Positions 1 through 9,681 of a stretch of 64,000 nt of DNA are shown here, piece by piece. Under the pieces are notes generated by a model, which was not told the DNA's origin, made no database searches, and saw nothing but the letters and a program-made list of their open reading frames with translations. Each line of letters starts with the position of its first letter. Positions within the stretch are counted from its first letter, which is position 1. Origin of the DNA: Halorientalis litorea. GTDB lineage: Archaea; Halobacteriota; Halobacteria; Halobacteriales; Haloarculaceae. The DNA lies in contig NZ_CP095482.1 in the NCBI RefSeq assembly GCF_023028225.1, positions 1,116,001 through 1,180,000 of the forward strand, read 5' to 3'. The position numbers were made by a program, and so were the translations under genes.

Positions 1-2
1 AA

Positions 3-302
3 CAGTGTCTGGCCGACGTACGGATGCTGCGGGACCTGAACCCGGAGGTACTCTGTTACCCCCACTTCGGTGCGGCCGAGGCGGCGGGCCGCCTCGACGA
101 GTACGAGACGGTGCTCCCCGAGTGGGTCGAGCGCGTCGCCGAGAAGCGCGAGGAACTGGGAGACGACGAGGCGGTCGCCGACCACTTCGCGGCGGCGGCT
201 GACCTCGGGGACGTGTGGGGCGAGCGGAAGGCCCGGGAGGAGGCACGGCTGAACGTCCGGGGCGTGTTGGGGTATCTCGACGAGCGCGAGTCGGGCGAGT
301 GA
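3..302 (+). CDS. C-terminal part of a probable MBL-fold metallo-hydrolase (5' truncated by window edge)
   Basis: The frame is open from the window edge and ends at a stop at 300-302, so the gene starts upstream. The visible 99 residues contain a segment reading LNPEVLCYPHFGA, which resembles the last strand-plus-histidine region of haloarchaeal metallo-beta-lactamase-fold hydrolases, followed by a helical, acidic C-terminal tail. The metal-binding HxHxDH motif would lie outside the window, so the assignment is inferred from the tail only. An internal ATG at 24 is in frame but is not needed as a start. Confidence 0.55.
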   Translation, partial: QCLADVRMLRDLNPEVLCYPHFGAAEAAGRLDEYETVLPEWVERVAEKREELGDDEAVADHFAAAADLGDVWGERKAREEARLNVRGVLGYLDERESGE

Positions 303-401
303 CACCCGACAACCACGGGGACGGGACGTGACGCAGGAACGCGCAGTGTGGGTGTTTTAAGAACCGCCGATTCGTGTCCCCGGACGTATGGAGGGACTCC
401 C

Positions 402-2369
402 GTGAGCGCCAGCGGACTGATACCGCTCGTCGCGGCCATCATCGGCATCGGCGTCGCGGCGCAGTTACTGGCCGCACGGTTTCAGGTCCCCAGTATCATC
501 TTCCTCATCTCCGCCGGCGTCGTCCTCGGGCCCGAGGGACTGGGCCTGATAACACGGGCGTCGTTCGGGAACGCGCTCCCGGCCATCGTCGGCCTCTCGG
601 TGGCCATCATCGTCTTCGAGGGGGCCTTCCACCTGCGGGTCGGCCGCATCAAGGAGGCACCCGCGGCGACTATCAGACTGGTGACGGTCGGTGCGGCCAT
701 CGCGTTCGTCGGCACGGCACTCGCCGTCCACTTCGCGCTCGGCGCGGCGTGGGACATGTCGTTTCTCGTCGGTGCGTTGCTCGTCGCCACGGGGCCGACG
801 GTCATCACGCCGATTCTCGACGTCGTCCCGGTCCGTGACCGGGTGGCGACGGCACTGGAGACGGAGGGTATCATCAACGACGTGACGGCGGCCATCGTCG
901 CCGTCGTCGTCTTCGAGGTGGTCGTGTTGGGCGACCAATCGGGTGGCGCGTTCCTCCGTGAGTTCACCGAGCGGTTGGGCATCGGCCTGCTCGTCGGCCT
1001 CGTCGTCGCCGCCGCCGTCTTCTACCTGCTCCGGTACGTGGACCTCTCGCCGGGGAACGCCCCGCGGAACGCGCGTCTGTTGACGCTCGCCGGGGCGGTA
1101 ATCGCGTTCGGTGCGGCCGACACTATCGCCAGCGAGGCGGGCATCGCGGCCGTTGCCACCGCCGGTCTCGTCCTCGGGAACGCGGACGTGCCGTACGAGG
1201 ACGAAATCGAGGCGTTCAAGGGCGACATCACGCTGCTGGTCCTCTCGTTCGTGTTCATCGCGCTCGCGGCGTTACTGGAGTTCGAGGACCTGCTCCAGTT
1301 GGGACTGCCGGGGTTGGTCGTCGTCGCGGCGGTCATGCTCGCCGTCCGGCCGCTGTTGGTGTTCGTGTCGGCAGTCGGCGACCGCTTTACGCGGAACGAG
1401 AAGGTGTTCATGAGTTTCGTCGGCCCGCGCGGCATCATCCCGGCGTCCGTGGCGACGCTGTTCGCCGTCGAGTTGCAGTCCGAGGCCAGCACGCTCAGAG
1501 CCGAGGCCGCGACGCTCGCGGGCGCGGACCCGGCGACGGTCTGTGCGGGTGCGGTCAGCGGCACGGAAGTCGGACAACTGTGTACGGAGGCGGCCACGTC
1601 GAGCCAGCAGGCACAACTGCTCGTCGGGACCGTCTTCCTCGTCATCTTCGCGACAGTCGCACTAGAGGGCGGCTTCGCGCGCTACATCGCTGAATACCTG
1701 AACGTGATACCAATGCGAGTCATCATCGTCGGAGGCGGGAAGGTGGGCCGCGCGCTCGCCGACCGCCTCGAAGACCGAGGGGAGAACGTCGTCATCGTCG
1801 AAGAGGACGAAGGCGCCGTCGAAACGATCCGAAACGAGGGCTTCACCGCAGTCTGGGGTGACGGCACCGACACGGAGGTGTTACGCGAGGCCGGTGCGGA
1901 CAACGCAAAGACCATCGTCGCCGCCACCGGCGACGACGACGCGAACCTCCTCATCGCCCAACTGTCGGACTCGAAGTTCAGCGTGGACACCGTCATCGCC
2001 CGGGCGAACAACCCGGACAACGTGGAGGCCTTCGAGGACCTCGGCGTCCGCACCATCGACGCGGGGATGGCGACGGCGTGGGCCATCGACAACCAGATAG
2101 AACGGCCGGCACTGGCACACTGGATGACCGACGTGGGCCGGGTCGGCGACGTACAGGAGGTACCCGTCACGGCCGAGGCGTTCATCGGCCGGCCCGTCGA
2201 AGAACTCGGGCCGAAACTACCCGAGAGCTGTCTCATCGCGCTCGTCGCGCGCAACGGCGACGTGGACGTTCCAAACGCCGACATGGAACTGGAGAAGGGT
2301 GACCGGGTAACGCTGCTCGGGAACCGCGACTCGGTGCGCGAGGCGATGCAGATGGTCAACCCGGACTGA
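402..2369 (+). CDS. Na+/H+ antiporter (CPA family) with C-terminal TrkA-N and TrkA-C domains
   Basis: Membrane protein of about 655 residues. The first ~430 residues form roughly 12 hydrophobic segments typical of cation:proton antiporters; the segment LLVATGPTVITPIL near residue 130 is a CPA-type motif. The last ~220 residues carry a TrkA-N Rossmann domain (VIIVGGGKVGRALADRLE) and a TrkA-C domain, which in related proteins bind nucleotides and gate ion flux. The likely role is cytoplasmic pH and Na+ homeostasis. The GTG at 402 is preferred over the far upstream in-frame start at 348: it is preceded by a GGAGG-like site about 10 nt upstream and leads directly into the first membrane helix. 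A TATA-like TTTTAA lies at about 354. Confidence 0.9.
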   Translation: MSASGLIPLVAAIIGIGVAAQLLAARFQVPSIIFLISAGVVLGPEGLGLITRASFGNALPAIVGLSVAIIVFEGAFHLRVGRIKEAPAATIRLVTVGAAIAFVGTALAVHFALGAAWDMSFLVGALLVATGPTVITPILDVVPVRDRVATALETEGIINDVTAAIVAVVVFEVVVLGDQSGGAFLREFTERLGIGLLVGLVVAAAVFYLLRYVDLSPGNAPRNARLLTLAGAVIAFGAADTIASEAGIAAVATAGLVLGNADVPYEDEIEAFKGDITLLVLSFVFIALAALLEFEDLLQLGLPGLVVVAAVMLAVRPLLVFVSAVGDRFTRNEKVFMSFVGPRGIIPASVATLFAVELQSEASTLRAEAATLAGADPATVCAGAVSGTEVGQLCTEAATSSQQAQLLVGTVFLVIFATVALEGGFARYIAEYLNVIPMRVIIVGGGKVGRALADRLEDRGENVVIVEEDEGAVETIRNEGFTAVWGDGTDTEVLREAGADNAKTIVAATGDDDANLLIAQLSDSKFSVDTVIARANNPDNVEAFEDLGVRTIDAGMATAWAIDNQIERPALAHWMTDVGRVGDVQEVPVTAEAFIGRPVEELGPKLPESCLIALVARNGDVDVPNADMELEKGDRVTLLGNRDSVREAMQMVNPD

Positions 2370-2437
2370 GCAGGACTTCGGGTGACACCCCCGCGACGGG
2401 GAGACGCTTTTAGTACCAGCGGGGTGGAGTGGGGTGC

Positions 2438-3445
2438 ATGACGGACCTCGACCTCGTGTTGATGACACGGGACCACGACTCGGTGGATTCGGTCGCCCAA
2501 CAGGCAGTGCGCGCCGAGAACCACGGCTTCAGTCACGTGACGATGGGGGAGACGACCGGCTGGAACATCCTCCCCGTCCTGACGGTCATCGCCGAGCGGA
2601 CGGAGGACATCGGCATCACCGACGACGTCCTCTCGCCGTACTCGCGCGCGCCGACTGTCGTGGGCCAGAGCGCGCTCACGATGCACGACGTGACCGACGG
2701 CCGCTTCCGTCTGGGCCTCGGGACGAGTTCCCCCGCCATCGCGGAGGGGTGGCACGCCCAGTCGTTCGACCGGCCGCTCCGTCGCCTCCGCGAGACTATC
2801 GACGTCATCCGCGAGGTGTACGCGGGCGGTGACGTCGACTACGACGGCGAGATATTCGACGTGGGCGGGCTGAGTTACGAGGGGACGGTGCCGGACGACC
2901 CGCCGGCCGTCGACGTGGCCGCCCTCGGCCCGAAGGCCGCGGAACTCGCCGGTCGCTTCGCCGACGGCTGGATTCCACAACTGTTCACTCACGACGGACT
3001 GGCCGACCGGATGGCGGACCTCCACAGAGGGGCAGAACTGGGAGACCGCGACCCCTCGGCGTTGCGGGTGAGTCCCATCGTCCGGTGTTACGCGAGCGAG
3101 GACCGCGAGCGCGCCCGGTCGACCGTTCGGCAGATGGTCGCGTTCCTGCTCGGCGCGTACGGGCCATTCTACGGCGACTCGGTGGCCGAGCAGGGCTACG
3201 AGGCGGAAGTCGAAGAAATCCGCGGGGCGTGGGAAGAACGGGACACGGCCGCGATGGCCGAGGCACTCCCCGACGAACTCCTCGACGCCGTCGCCGCGGC
3301 GGGGACCCCCGACGAGGTCCGGGAGCGCGTCGAGCAGTTCGCGGCCGTCGACGGCGTGAGTGCCGTCCGCGTCGGCTTCGCCTCCGGCATGACACAGGAG
3401 GCAAAGGAGACGACGTTGGACGCACTCGGTGAACTGACCGGCTGA
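2438..3445 (+). CDS. mer: LLM-class F420-dependent oxidoreductase (methylene-tetrahydromethanopterin reductase-like)
   Basis: A 335-residue protein of the luciferase-like monooxygenase fold. Supporting stretches are DLVLMTRDHDS at the N terminus, LGLGTSSPAIAEGWH near residue 90 and VAALGPKAAELAGRFADGW near 165, all characteristic of F420-dependent TIM-barrel reductases. Haloarchaea use such proteins as Mer-like enzymes in C1 metabolism with coenzyme F420, but the substrate cannot be fixed from sequence. The ATG at 2438 is chosen; an in-frame GTG three codons earlier is less likely. A TATA-like TTTTAGTA lies 30 nt upstream, consistent with a leaderless or short-leader transcript. The gene is monocistronic between the antiporter and the aldehyde oxidoreductase. 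Confidence 0.82.
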   Translation: MTDLDLVLMTRDHDSVDSVAQQAVRAENHGFSHVTMGETTGWNILPVLTVIAERTEDIGITDDVLSPYSRAPTVVGQSALTMHDVTDGRFRLGLGTSSPAIAEGWHAQSFDRPLRRLRETIDVIREVYAGGDVDYDGEIFDVGGLSYEGTVPDDPPAVDVAALGPKAAELAGRFADGWIPQLFTHDGLADRMADLHRGAELGDRDPSALRVSPIVRCYASEDRERARSTVRQMVAFLLGAYGPFYGDSVAEQGYEAEVEEIRGAWEERDTAAMAEALPDELLDAVAAAGTPDEVRERVEQFAAVDGVSAVRVGFASGMTQEAKETTLDALGELTG

Positions 3446-3541
3446 ACGGGAACGGCGGTTTCCAATGGAAACGGATCGCCGGAGATTCGTGACCGCTATC
3501 TCCTGATTTTATTACCCCGGCTTCCAACGTATACCACGACA

Positions 3542-5227
3542 ATGATTCACGGGCGCGGACCGCTGTTGAGCATCGACGTGGGGGCGCGGGAGACGGAGAC
3601 GGAAAACATCGACGGCGTTCTCGAATCGTTCATCGGGGGCCGGGGCGTGGGGACGAAACTCGCACACGAGCGGATTCCGTTCGACGCGGACCCGCTGGGC
3701 CCGGAGAACCGGCTGGTGTTCGCCACCGGGCCGCTCCAAACCTCACAGATGAGTTTCACCGGCCGGATGAACTGCACGGGGCTGTCGCCGCTGACAGACG
3801 GCCTGCTCTCCTCGAACGCGGGTGGGTTCATGTCCCGGCCGTTCACCGACACCGGCTACGGCGCGGTCGAGATTACGGGCGCGAGCGACGCCCTCGTGGG
3901 CGTCCACGTCCGCGACGACGGCGTGACCTTCGAGGAAGTCGGCGACCTCGAAGAGGCCACTGTGGACGAGACCATCGAGTACGTCCAGTCCGAACACGAC
4001 CTCGGCGACGAACACACCGCCATCGTCGGCCCGGCCGGCGAGAACGAGGTGCGCTTCGGTGCCATCATCACCTCCGAACACCGCGCGTTCGGGCGCGGCG
4101 GCCTCGGTGCGGTGCTGGGGTCGAAGAACGTCAAGTTCGTCACGTTCGACGGCGACTCCCGGCGGGACGTGGAACTGGACGAGGAAGTGACACAGGCGAT
4201 TCATCAGGAGGCCGCCACCTCGGATAGCCCGATGAAGGACGCGGGGACCGTCTCCGTCTCCTCGTTCGCCAACGCCGTCGACGCGGTGCCGACGAAGTAC
4301 TTCGAGGAACTCTCCTACGACGGGTTGGAGAACATCGGGTCCTCGGCGGTCATCGACCACAAGTACAAGAAGGGGACCTGCTCGTCGTGTGCCTTCGCCT
4401 GCAAACTCCCGACCAAAGACGAATCCGACGGGTTCACCACCGAAGGCCCTGAGTGGGAGACGGTGATGGCCTTCGGGTCGAACGCACTGGTCGACGACTT
4501 CCGGACGGTCATGGAGGCAAACGACATGTGCGACAACCTCGGGATGGACACCATCTCCTGTGGAGACACCGTCTCGGCGTACCTCGCCAGCGAGGACGAG
4601 TTCGGCAACGAGGAGTTGCTGTTGGAACTGGTCGAGAAGATAGCCTACCGCGAGGACGAAGGTGACCTGCTCGCGGAGGGCATCGACCGCGTCCACGAGG
4701 AGCTGGGCGTCGAGAACTGGACCATGAAGGGCATGGAGTTCGCGGCCCACGACGGCCGGACGCTGAACGGGCAGGGCCTCTCGTACGCCACCTCGAACCG
4801 CGGCGCGGACCACATGTACGCCGTCGTCTACGACTACGAGTACCCGCTCGTCGCCCCGAACGAGGCGATGCCCAAGGAGGGCGTCGACGGCAAATCCGAG
4901 CGCGTCATCGAACTCGAAAACCGCAAGGCAATCAGGGACAGCGGCGTCCTCTGTCAGTTCTCCTCGTCCTACACCGAAGAGGAGCGCTACGAGAGGGTGT
5001 TCCAGACCGAGTACGACCACCTGATGGACGTGGGCAGTCGCATCGTCGAACTGGAGCGGCACTTCCACAACCAGCGCGGGAAAGACCGCGCGGACGACGA
5101 GTCACTCCCCTACGAGTTGGACGGCCTCAGCGAGGAACTCTCGAACTACTACGACCTGCGTGGCTGGAACGACGACGGCACCGTCCCCGACGAGTCCGTC
5201 ACCGGTGCGTCCGCCGTCGGTGACTGA
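3542..5227 (+). CDS. aor: Tungsten-containing aldehyde:ferredoxin oxidoreductase
   Basis: Full-length (561 residues) AOR-family enzyme oxidising aldehydes to carboxylates with ferredoxin as electron acceptor. N-terminal GGRGVGTKL and the GRGGLGAVLGSKN stretch near residue 185 match the tungstopterin-binding domain. The [4Fe-4S] ligands are visible as CxxCxxxC at Cys280, Cys283 and Cys287, with the distant fourth ligand at Cys471 inside DSGVLCQF, the expected pterin/cluster motif. Nothing essential appears missing. It stands alone; no tungstate transporter or cofactor gene adjoins it. A TATA-like element (ATTTTATTAC) at about 3506-3515 precedes the ATG. Which aldehyde it uses is unknown. Confidence 0.93.
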   Translation: MIHGRGPLLSIDVGARETETENIDGVLESFIGGRGVGTKLAHERIPFDADPLGPENRLVFATGPLQTSQMSFTGRMNCTGLSPLTDGLLSSNAGGFMSRPFTDTGYGAVEITGASDALVGVHVRDDGVTFEEVGDLEEATVDETIEYVQSEHDLGDEHTAIVGPAGENEVRFGAIITSEHRAFGRGGLGAVLGSKNVKFVTFDGDSRRDVELDEEVTQAIHQEAATSDSPMKDAGTVSVSSFANAVDAVPTKYFEELSYDGLENIGSSAVIDHKYKKGTCSSCAFACKLPTKDESDGFTTEGPEWETVMAFGSNALVDDFRTVMEANDMCDNLGMDTISCGDTVSAYLASEDEFGNEELLLELVEKIAYREDEGDLLAEGIDRVHEELGVENWTMKGMEFAAHDGRTLNGQGLSYATSNRGADHMYAVVYDYEYPLVAPNEAMPKEGVDGKSERVIELENRKAIRDSGVLCQFSSSYTEEERYERVFQTEYDHLMDVGSRIVELERHFHNQRGKDRADDESLPYELDGLSEELSNYYDLRGWNDDGTVPDESVTGASAVGD

Positions 5228-5246
5228 GCGTCCGGTCGGGCGAGGT

Positions 5247-5262
5247 CACGAGATTTATACCC
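5247..5262 (+). promoter_or_regulatory. TATA box upstream of the Tat lipoprotein gene
   Basis: The sequence GAGATTTATACCCG contains TTTATA about 30 nt before the ATG at 5287. This is the usual archaeal spacing for a leaderless or nearly leaderless transcript. Confidence 0.55.
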
Positions 5263-5286
5263 GACCTCGGCATACCGCCGGACACC

Positions 5287-6303
5287 ATGACCGACTCGCC
5301 ACTCTCTCGCCGCCACTTCCTTCGGTCCGGCGTCGCCGCGGGGACGCTCCTGCTCGCTGGCTGTGGAACCGACAGTGACACCGATGGGACCGAGACGGTC
5401 ACCGGAACCACCGTCGCCGGGGAGACGACGACGACGACGGCCGGGACCGCGACGCCGACGACGCGGCCGACGGCGGCCATCGGTGAGGTCGTCGGCGACG
5501 ACAGCCTCTCGATGGTGCTGCTCGGGGCGAGCCAGCGACAGTCCGTCGCGGGACGGACGGCAGACGACGGGAACACGATGGTCGTCGCCTTCTTCGAGAT
5601 GAAAAACGGGGCCACGGAGCGGTTCCTGTCGATGCAGGACTTCGGCGCGTTTCACCTCGCGGACGGCGGCGACGACTACCGCCGCGTCGTCGTCTCGGAG
5701 GAACCCGGCAACCAGTTTCGGAACGGCCTGCTCGCACCGGGCGAAGTCGTGCAGGGCTACCTCGCGTTCGAGACGCCGGCGACGCTCACCGAACCGGCAG
5801 TCGAGGTGGACATCGACTCCGACCACACGAGTCTCGAGCGCGCGACGTTCCGGCTCGACCAGTCCGCAGACAGCGTCGCTCGCCTCGAACAGACGTTGCA
5901 CGTCCCGGCCGCGGACATCGGGGAGAGCGTCACCGAGGGGTCGTTGACCGTGACGGTCACCGACTTCCGCACGACGGATGCCGTCGACGGGATTCGTTCG
6001 GGCGAGGAGACGACGTTCGCCATCCCAACCGTCCGTCTCGAGAACGACGCCGACGAGGGACAGATGGTCTTCTTGCGCGGGCAGGCTCTCCTCAAGAGCG
6101 ACACCGGGGAGGTGTACGCCACGAGTACCGAGACACAGCCGGCCCTCGACGAGGCACTCCGGTGGAATATGGAGGTGCAGACGAACGGTCGGGTCGAAGG
6201 CGAGGTGCCGTACAACGCCGGGGCCGACACGAGTCCGCTGTACTTCGTGTTCGACTTCTCGGGCATCAACGACGGCAGCCGGTACGTCTGGCAGGTGGCC
6301 TAG
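5287..6303 (+). CDS. Tat-exported lipoprotein with two DUF4352-like domains
   Basis: The N terminus reads SRRHFLRSGVAAG followed by LLLAGC: a twin-arginine signal ending in a lipobox whose Cys is the predicted lipidation site (residue ~26), as in most haloarchaeal lipoproteins. A Thr-rich linker (residues ~35-65) follows. The remainder contains two beta-rich repeats, roughly residues 68-180 and 200-338, each beginning with an IGE-V-like strand and resembling the DUF4352 immunoglobulin-like fold. The product should be anchored on the outer face of the membrane; its ligand is unknown. Its stop overlaps the stop of the convergent thioesterase gene. Confidence 0.8.
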   Translation: MTDSPLSRRHFLRSGVAAGTLLLAGCGTDSDTDGTETVTGTTVAGETTTTTAGTATPTTRPTAAIGEVVGDDSLSMVLLGASQRQSVAGRTADDGNTMVVAFFEMKNGATERFLSMQDFGAFHLADGGDDYRRVVVSEEPGNQFRNGLLAPGEVVQGYLAFETPATLTEPAVEVDIDSDHTSLERATFRLDQSADSVARLEQTLHVPAADIGESVTEGSLTVTVTDFRTTDAVDGIRSGEETTFAIPTVRLENDADEGQMVFLRGQALLKSDTGEVYATSTETQPALDEALRWNMEVQTNGRVEGEVPYNAGADTSPLYFVFDFSGINDGSRYVWQVA

Positions 6304-6716
6304 TCGGCCAGCCACGGCGTGTCTTCGCTCCGGCCGCCGGACTTGTAGACGCCACGCGCCGTGGCGACGTGGTGTCCGTCGGCGTCCCACACGTCGACGT
6401 CGACGACGACGACGTTCCCGCCGACCCGAACCACCTCGGCCTCGGCTTCGAGGTCGTCGGTCGCTGGGGCGATGTAGTCGATGCGCATGTCGATGGTCGG
6501 TGACACGTCCTCCGTTGCGGACATGACTGCCGCCCCGCCGACGGTGTCGGCCAGCGAGTAGGTGACGCCGCCGTGGGCCACGCCACCGCCGGGGACCGAC
6601 GAGAGTTCCTCCCGCATCTCGAGGGTCCCCTCGGCGTAGCCGTCGCCGACGTGTGTGATTTCGATGCCGAGAAGGTCCGCGAACGGCATCAGGTCGAATA
6701 TCTTCTCCAGTCCCAT
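6300..6716 (-). CDS. PaaI-type hotdog-fold thioesterase
   Basis: A 138-residue single hotdog domain. The segment VPGGGVAHGGVTYSLADTVGG carries the HGG motif and downstream acidic residue expected of the PaaI/4-hydroxybenzoyl-CoA thioesterase family, and the tail ATARGVYKSGG matches the final strand. It probably hydrolyses an acyl-CoA in the cytoplasm; the substrate is unknown. The start at 6716 (MGLEKIFD) fits the family better than the extended frame to 6752, which adds unrelated residues. Its stop overlaps the stop of the preceding convergent gene. Confidence 0.85.
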   Translation of the reverse strand: MGLEKIFDLMPFADLLGIEITHVGDGYAEGTLEMREELSSVPGGGVAHGGVTYSLADTVGGAAVMSATEDVSPTIDMRIDYIAPATDDLEAEAEVVRVGGNVVVVDVDVWDADGHHVATARGVYKSGGRSEDTPWLAD

Positions 6717-6906
6717 GGGTGACGATGCGACCACCGGGAAATAAGGGTTCACAAGACGAACGCCGTGACGACACCCGCTTTCCGGATGCCATATACCGCC
6801 CGGGAGGCGACTCTCGACCTATGCGACGCGCCACAGACACACACCGCACACGGCCAGACGACCGCCACGCAGACCGACACTCGGCGACGAGAGGGACCGC
6901 CTGAAG

Positions 6907-7560
6907 ATGCGGTACTTTACCTTCACGCTCGTCCCGTTGGACGACCGAGATTTCCACCCGGTCATCGCCGCGGTCAAGGCCGAACCGGCGGTCACGCTCG
7001 AACAGATAGCCTACATCAACCTCCTCGAAGACAGGACCGGCGTCTCGCTCATCGGCGGGTACGGCGACGAAAACGCGACGGCCGAGATACTCGAGGCCCA
7101 CCCGAGTGCCCTCGAGTGGGAACTCATCCCCGGCGACCCCGGACACTACACGTACATCCACTGGGCCGAGAGCGAACCGACGGTCGAGCTGCTCGAACTC
7201 GTCGACGACTACCGTCTCGTCCTCGAACTCCCCATCCAGTTCACCGGTCAGGGCAACCTCCGGGTGACCGTCGTCGGGAGCGACGACAACATCCAAGACG
7301 CGCTGGCGAACGTCCCCGAGACCATCGACGCCGAAGCGACCGAGATGGGGACCTACCGTCCCGACGACGAGCGCGCCATCGCCCGCCTCACCGACCGCCA
7401 GCGCGAGGTGCTCGAAGCCGCCGTCCGCCTCGGCTACTACGAGGTGCCGCGAGAGGCGACCTACGAGGACATCGCCGAGGTGTGTGACTGCACCGTCGGC
7501 ACCGTCGGCGAACACCTCAACCGCATCGAGGCGTCCATCATCGGCGCGACGGTGAACTGA
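6907..7560 (+). CDS. Bat-type HTH DNA-binding protein
   Basis: A 217-residue regulator of the bacterio-opsin-activator HTH family, very common in haloarchaea. Residues 1-155 form an alpha/beta sensor-like domain without a recognised ligand motif. Residues ~160-217 carry the HTH_10 domain beginning LTDRQREVLEAAVRLGYYEVP and ending with the recognition region DCTVGTVGEHLNRIEA. The start at 6907 gives the usual MRYFTFTLVP-like N terminus. The gene is monocistronic; its targets are unknown. The 190 bp upstream contains no gene. Confidence 0.82.
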   Translation: MRYFTFTLVPLDDRDFHPVIAAVKAEPAVTLEQIAYINLLEDRTGVSLIGGYGDENATAEILEAHPSALEWELIPGDPGHYTYIHWAESEPTVELLELVDDYRLVLELPIQFTGQGNLRVTVVGSDDNIQDALANVPETIDAEATEMGTYRPDDERAIARLTDRQREVLEAAVRLGYYEVPREATYEDIAEVCDCTVGTVGEHLNRIEASIIGATVN

Positions 7561-7566
7561 CGACAC

Positions 7567-8271
7567 TCACCGCGGTTCGGGGCTCGCCGCCGACCGGACG
7601 GTCACGCTGTCTACGTACACCAGTTGCTCCGCGGCGTCCTCGACGGCGTCCATCGCCCGGTCGAGCGTGAGTGCCAGCGCACGGACCACCAGTGCCGCCG
7701 CAGTGTCCGTCTCGGCGAACGCGTCCGAGAGGAGTTTGTCCCGCACGGTGTCACACCGCGACTCGGCCGCTATCACCGACTCGACACGCCGGTGGATGTC
7801 GTCGGTCCCGGCGTCGGTGCCACAGAGTACGTCACAGAGGTCGGCCGTCACCGACACCAGCGTCGCCATCGCGTCGGTCACGATATCGGCCATCCGAACG
7901 AAATCGGACAGGGCCGTCACCGACAGCGAGGGGGTCATCGCGGCCAGTTCCGTGAGGAACTGTTCGACGGCGTTGGGGACCGCATCGAGGCGGGCGAACA
8001 GTTCGAGCACCGGCCCGGGCTGGAAGAACACACCGGTGAAGTTGGGTTGCATCGACTCGGCGACCGAGAGGCGGAGGTCCTGTAACAGGTCGTCACAGTC
8101 GGATTCGAGACGGTGAACTGCTTCGAGTTCGTCCCAGAACGGGTCCGCGTCCTGTCCGTAGCACTCGAGCGCGGGCGAGAGACGTGCGGTACACTCCATC
8201 AGCGTGTCGAGGTACCGGTCCGTCTGGTCTTCGAACTCGCGCCGGAACCGCTCTGTCGGTGTCTCGGACAT
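7567..8271 (-). CDS. DUF47/PhoU-like helical protein
   Basis: A 234-residue, almost entirely alpha-helical protein resembling the DUF47 (PhoU-divergent) family: acidic residues recur at helix positions (ESDCDDLL, ESRCDTVRDKL), as in metal-cluster-binding PhoU-type bundles. Family members often sit next to PiT phosphate permeases and modulate them. None is adjacent here, so a link to phosphate is inferred from family only. It converges with the Bat-like gene, with 6 bp between the stops. Confidence 0.7.
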   Translation of the reverse strand: MSETPTERFRREFEDQTDRYLDTLMECTARLSPALECYGQDADPFWDELEAVHRLESDCDDLLQDLRLSVAESMQPNFTGVFFQPGPVLELFARLDAVPNAVEQFLTELAAMTPSLSVTALSDFVRMADIVTDAMATLVSVTADLCDVLCGTDAGTDDIHRRVESVIAAESRCDTVRDKLLSDAFAETDTAAALVVRALALTLDRAMDAVEDAAEQLVYVDSVTVRSAASPEPR

Positions 8272-8396
8272 TACCGAGCGGTTCGCGAACGGTCCGATAA
8301 GCGGTTGCTATGAGCACTATATGCGTCTCGGCAGCGGTACGTTCGCCGACTGTCTACAAAAGAACCGCCGAGAGTCGAGAGCAGTACGACTGGGTT

Positions 8397-9548
8397 TTAG
8401 GGCAGTTCGAAGTCGATTGCCGCGCCCTGACCGAAGCCGACACACTCGGTAGCGAGGCCGAGTTCGGCGTCGCGCTTGTTCATCTCGTGGATGAGCGTCA
8501 CGGGCAGGCGGGCACCGGAGGCACCGAGCGGGTGGCCGATGGCGATGGCACCGCCGTTGACGTTGTAGATGTCGTCGTCGAAGCCGAGTTCCTGCTGGCA
8601 GTAGTAACACTGGGAGGCGAAGGCCTCGTTGAGTTCGACGAGGTCGTAGTCCTCGGGGTCGCGGCCGGTGCGCTCACACAGGCCACGGACCGCGGGGACC
8701 GGCCCGATACCCATCACGGTCGGGTCGACGCCGGCGACGTTGTTGGCACCGACTTCCGCGAGGATGTCGAGACCCTGGTCCTCCGCGAACTCCTTGCTGG
8801 TGAGCATCGTCGCGGCCGCGCCGTCGGAAATCTGGCTGGAGTTGCCGGGCGAGACCGTCCCGTCGGCCTTGAACACGGTGGGGAGGCCCGAGAGTTTCTC
8901 TGCGGTGGTGCCGCGGCGCAGGCCCTCGTCTTCCTCGACGGTTATCTCGTTGCCGTCGTCGTCGTGGCCTTGCACGGGGATTATCTCGTCGTCGAAGCGA
9001 CCCTCGTCGGTCGCCTCGCAGGCGCGCTGCTGGGAGCGAGCGGCGTACTCGTCCTGCTGTTCCCGGGAGATGTCGTACTCCTCGGCCACCTTCTCGGCGG
9101 TCATGCCCATCTGCAGGTCCATGACGTTGTAGTGTTCGTTGAGCCGTGGGTGGACGTTGGCGGTGTTGGCACCCATCTCGACGCGAGACATGTTCTCGAC
9201 GCCGCCCGCGATGAGGACATCGCGCTGTCCCGCGCGGATGGCGTCGGCGGCCGAGATGATGGCCTGTGCCGAGGAGGCACACCATCGGTTGACCGTCGTC
9301 GCCGGGACGGACTCGCCCAGATCGGAGAGCAGAGAGATGACGCGCGCCATGTTGTTGCCCTGTTCGTCACGCTGCTGGGCACAGCCCCAGATGAGGTCGT
9401 CGACCTGGTCGCCCGAGAGGCCAGTCTCGGCGAGCATCTGGTTGATGAGCGGAATCGAGAGGTCCTCGCTGCGGACCTCCGAGTAGACGCCGTCCTCTTT
9501 CCCCTGCGGTGTCCGATACGCCTTGACAACGACTGGTGTGGATGCCAT
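8397..9548 (-). CDS. Acetyl-CoA C-acyltransferase (thiolase)
   Basis: A 383-residue thiolase catalysing thiolytic cleavage or condensation of acyl-CoA/acetyl-CoA. The nucleophilic cysteine is Cys90 in [11 protein letters not shown]; the second-half motif [17 protein letters not shown] supplies the catalytic His, and CVGFGQGAA holds the C-terminal catalytic Cys. Length and motif order are normal. Haloarchaea carry several paralogues, so beta-oxidation versus acetoacetyl-CoA synthesis cannot be separated here. It is transcribed divergently from the AAA+ ATPase gene. Confidence 0.93.
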   Translation of the reverse strand: MASTPVVVKAYRTPQGKEDGVYSEVRSEDLSIPLINQMLAETGLSGDQVDDLIWGCAQQRDEQGNNMARVISLLSDLGESVPATTVNRWCASSAQAIISAADAIRAGQRDVLIAGGVENMSRVEMGANTANVHPRLNEHYNVMDLQMGMTAEKVAEEYDISREQQDEYAARSQQRACEATDEGRFDDEIIPVQGHDDDGNEITVEEDEGLRRGTTAEKLSGLPTVFKADGTVSPGNSSQISDGAAATMLTSKEFAEDQGLDILAEVGANNVAGVDPTVMGIGPVPAVRGLCERTGRDPEDYDLVELNEAFASQCYYCQQELGFDDDIYNVNGGAIAIGHPLGASGARLPVTLIHEMNKRDAELGLATECVGFGQGAAIDFELP

Positions 9549-9681
9549 ACAGTTTCAATCATGGTGGATAGTGATAAATCCAGTCGAACTGGTAGCACCG
9601 GTGTGTGCAGTTGTCGTGGACGGAACTGCGACGAGACGAGTTCGGGGGGCTTATATCCGGCCCGCTAAAATCCTACCGGGA

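Noticed and set aside
5149-7566. Very long minus-strand open frame (805 codons)
   Set aside because: It lies antisense to the lipoprotein and Bat-like genes; in GC-rich DNA the antisense frame stays open, and its translation is Arg/His/Val-rich without family similarity.
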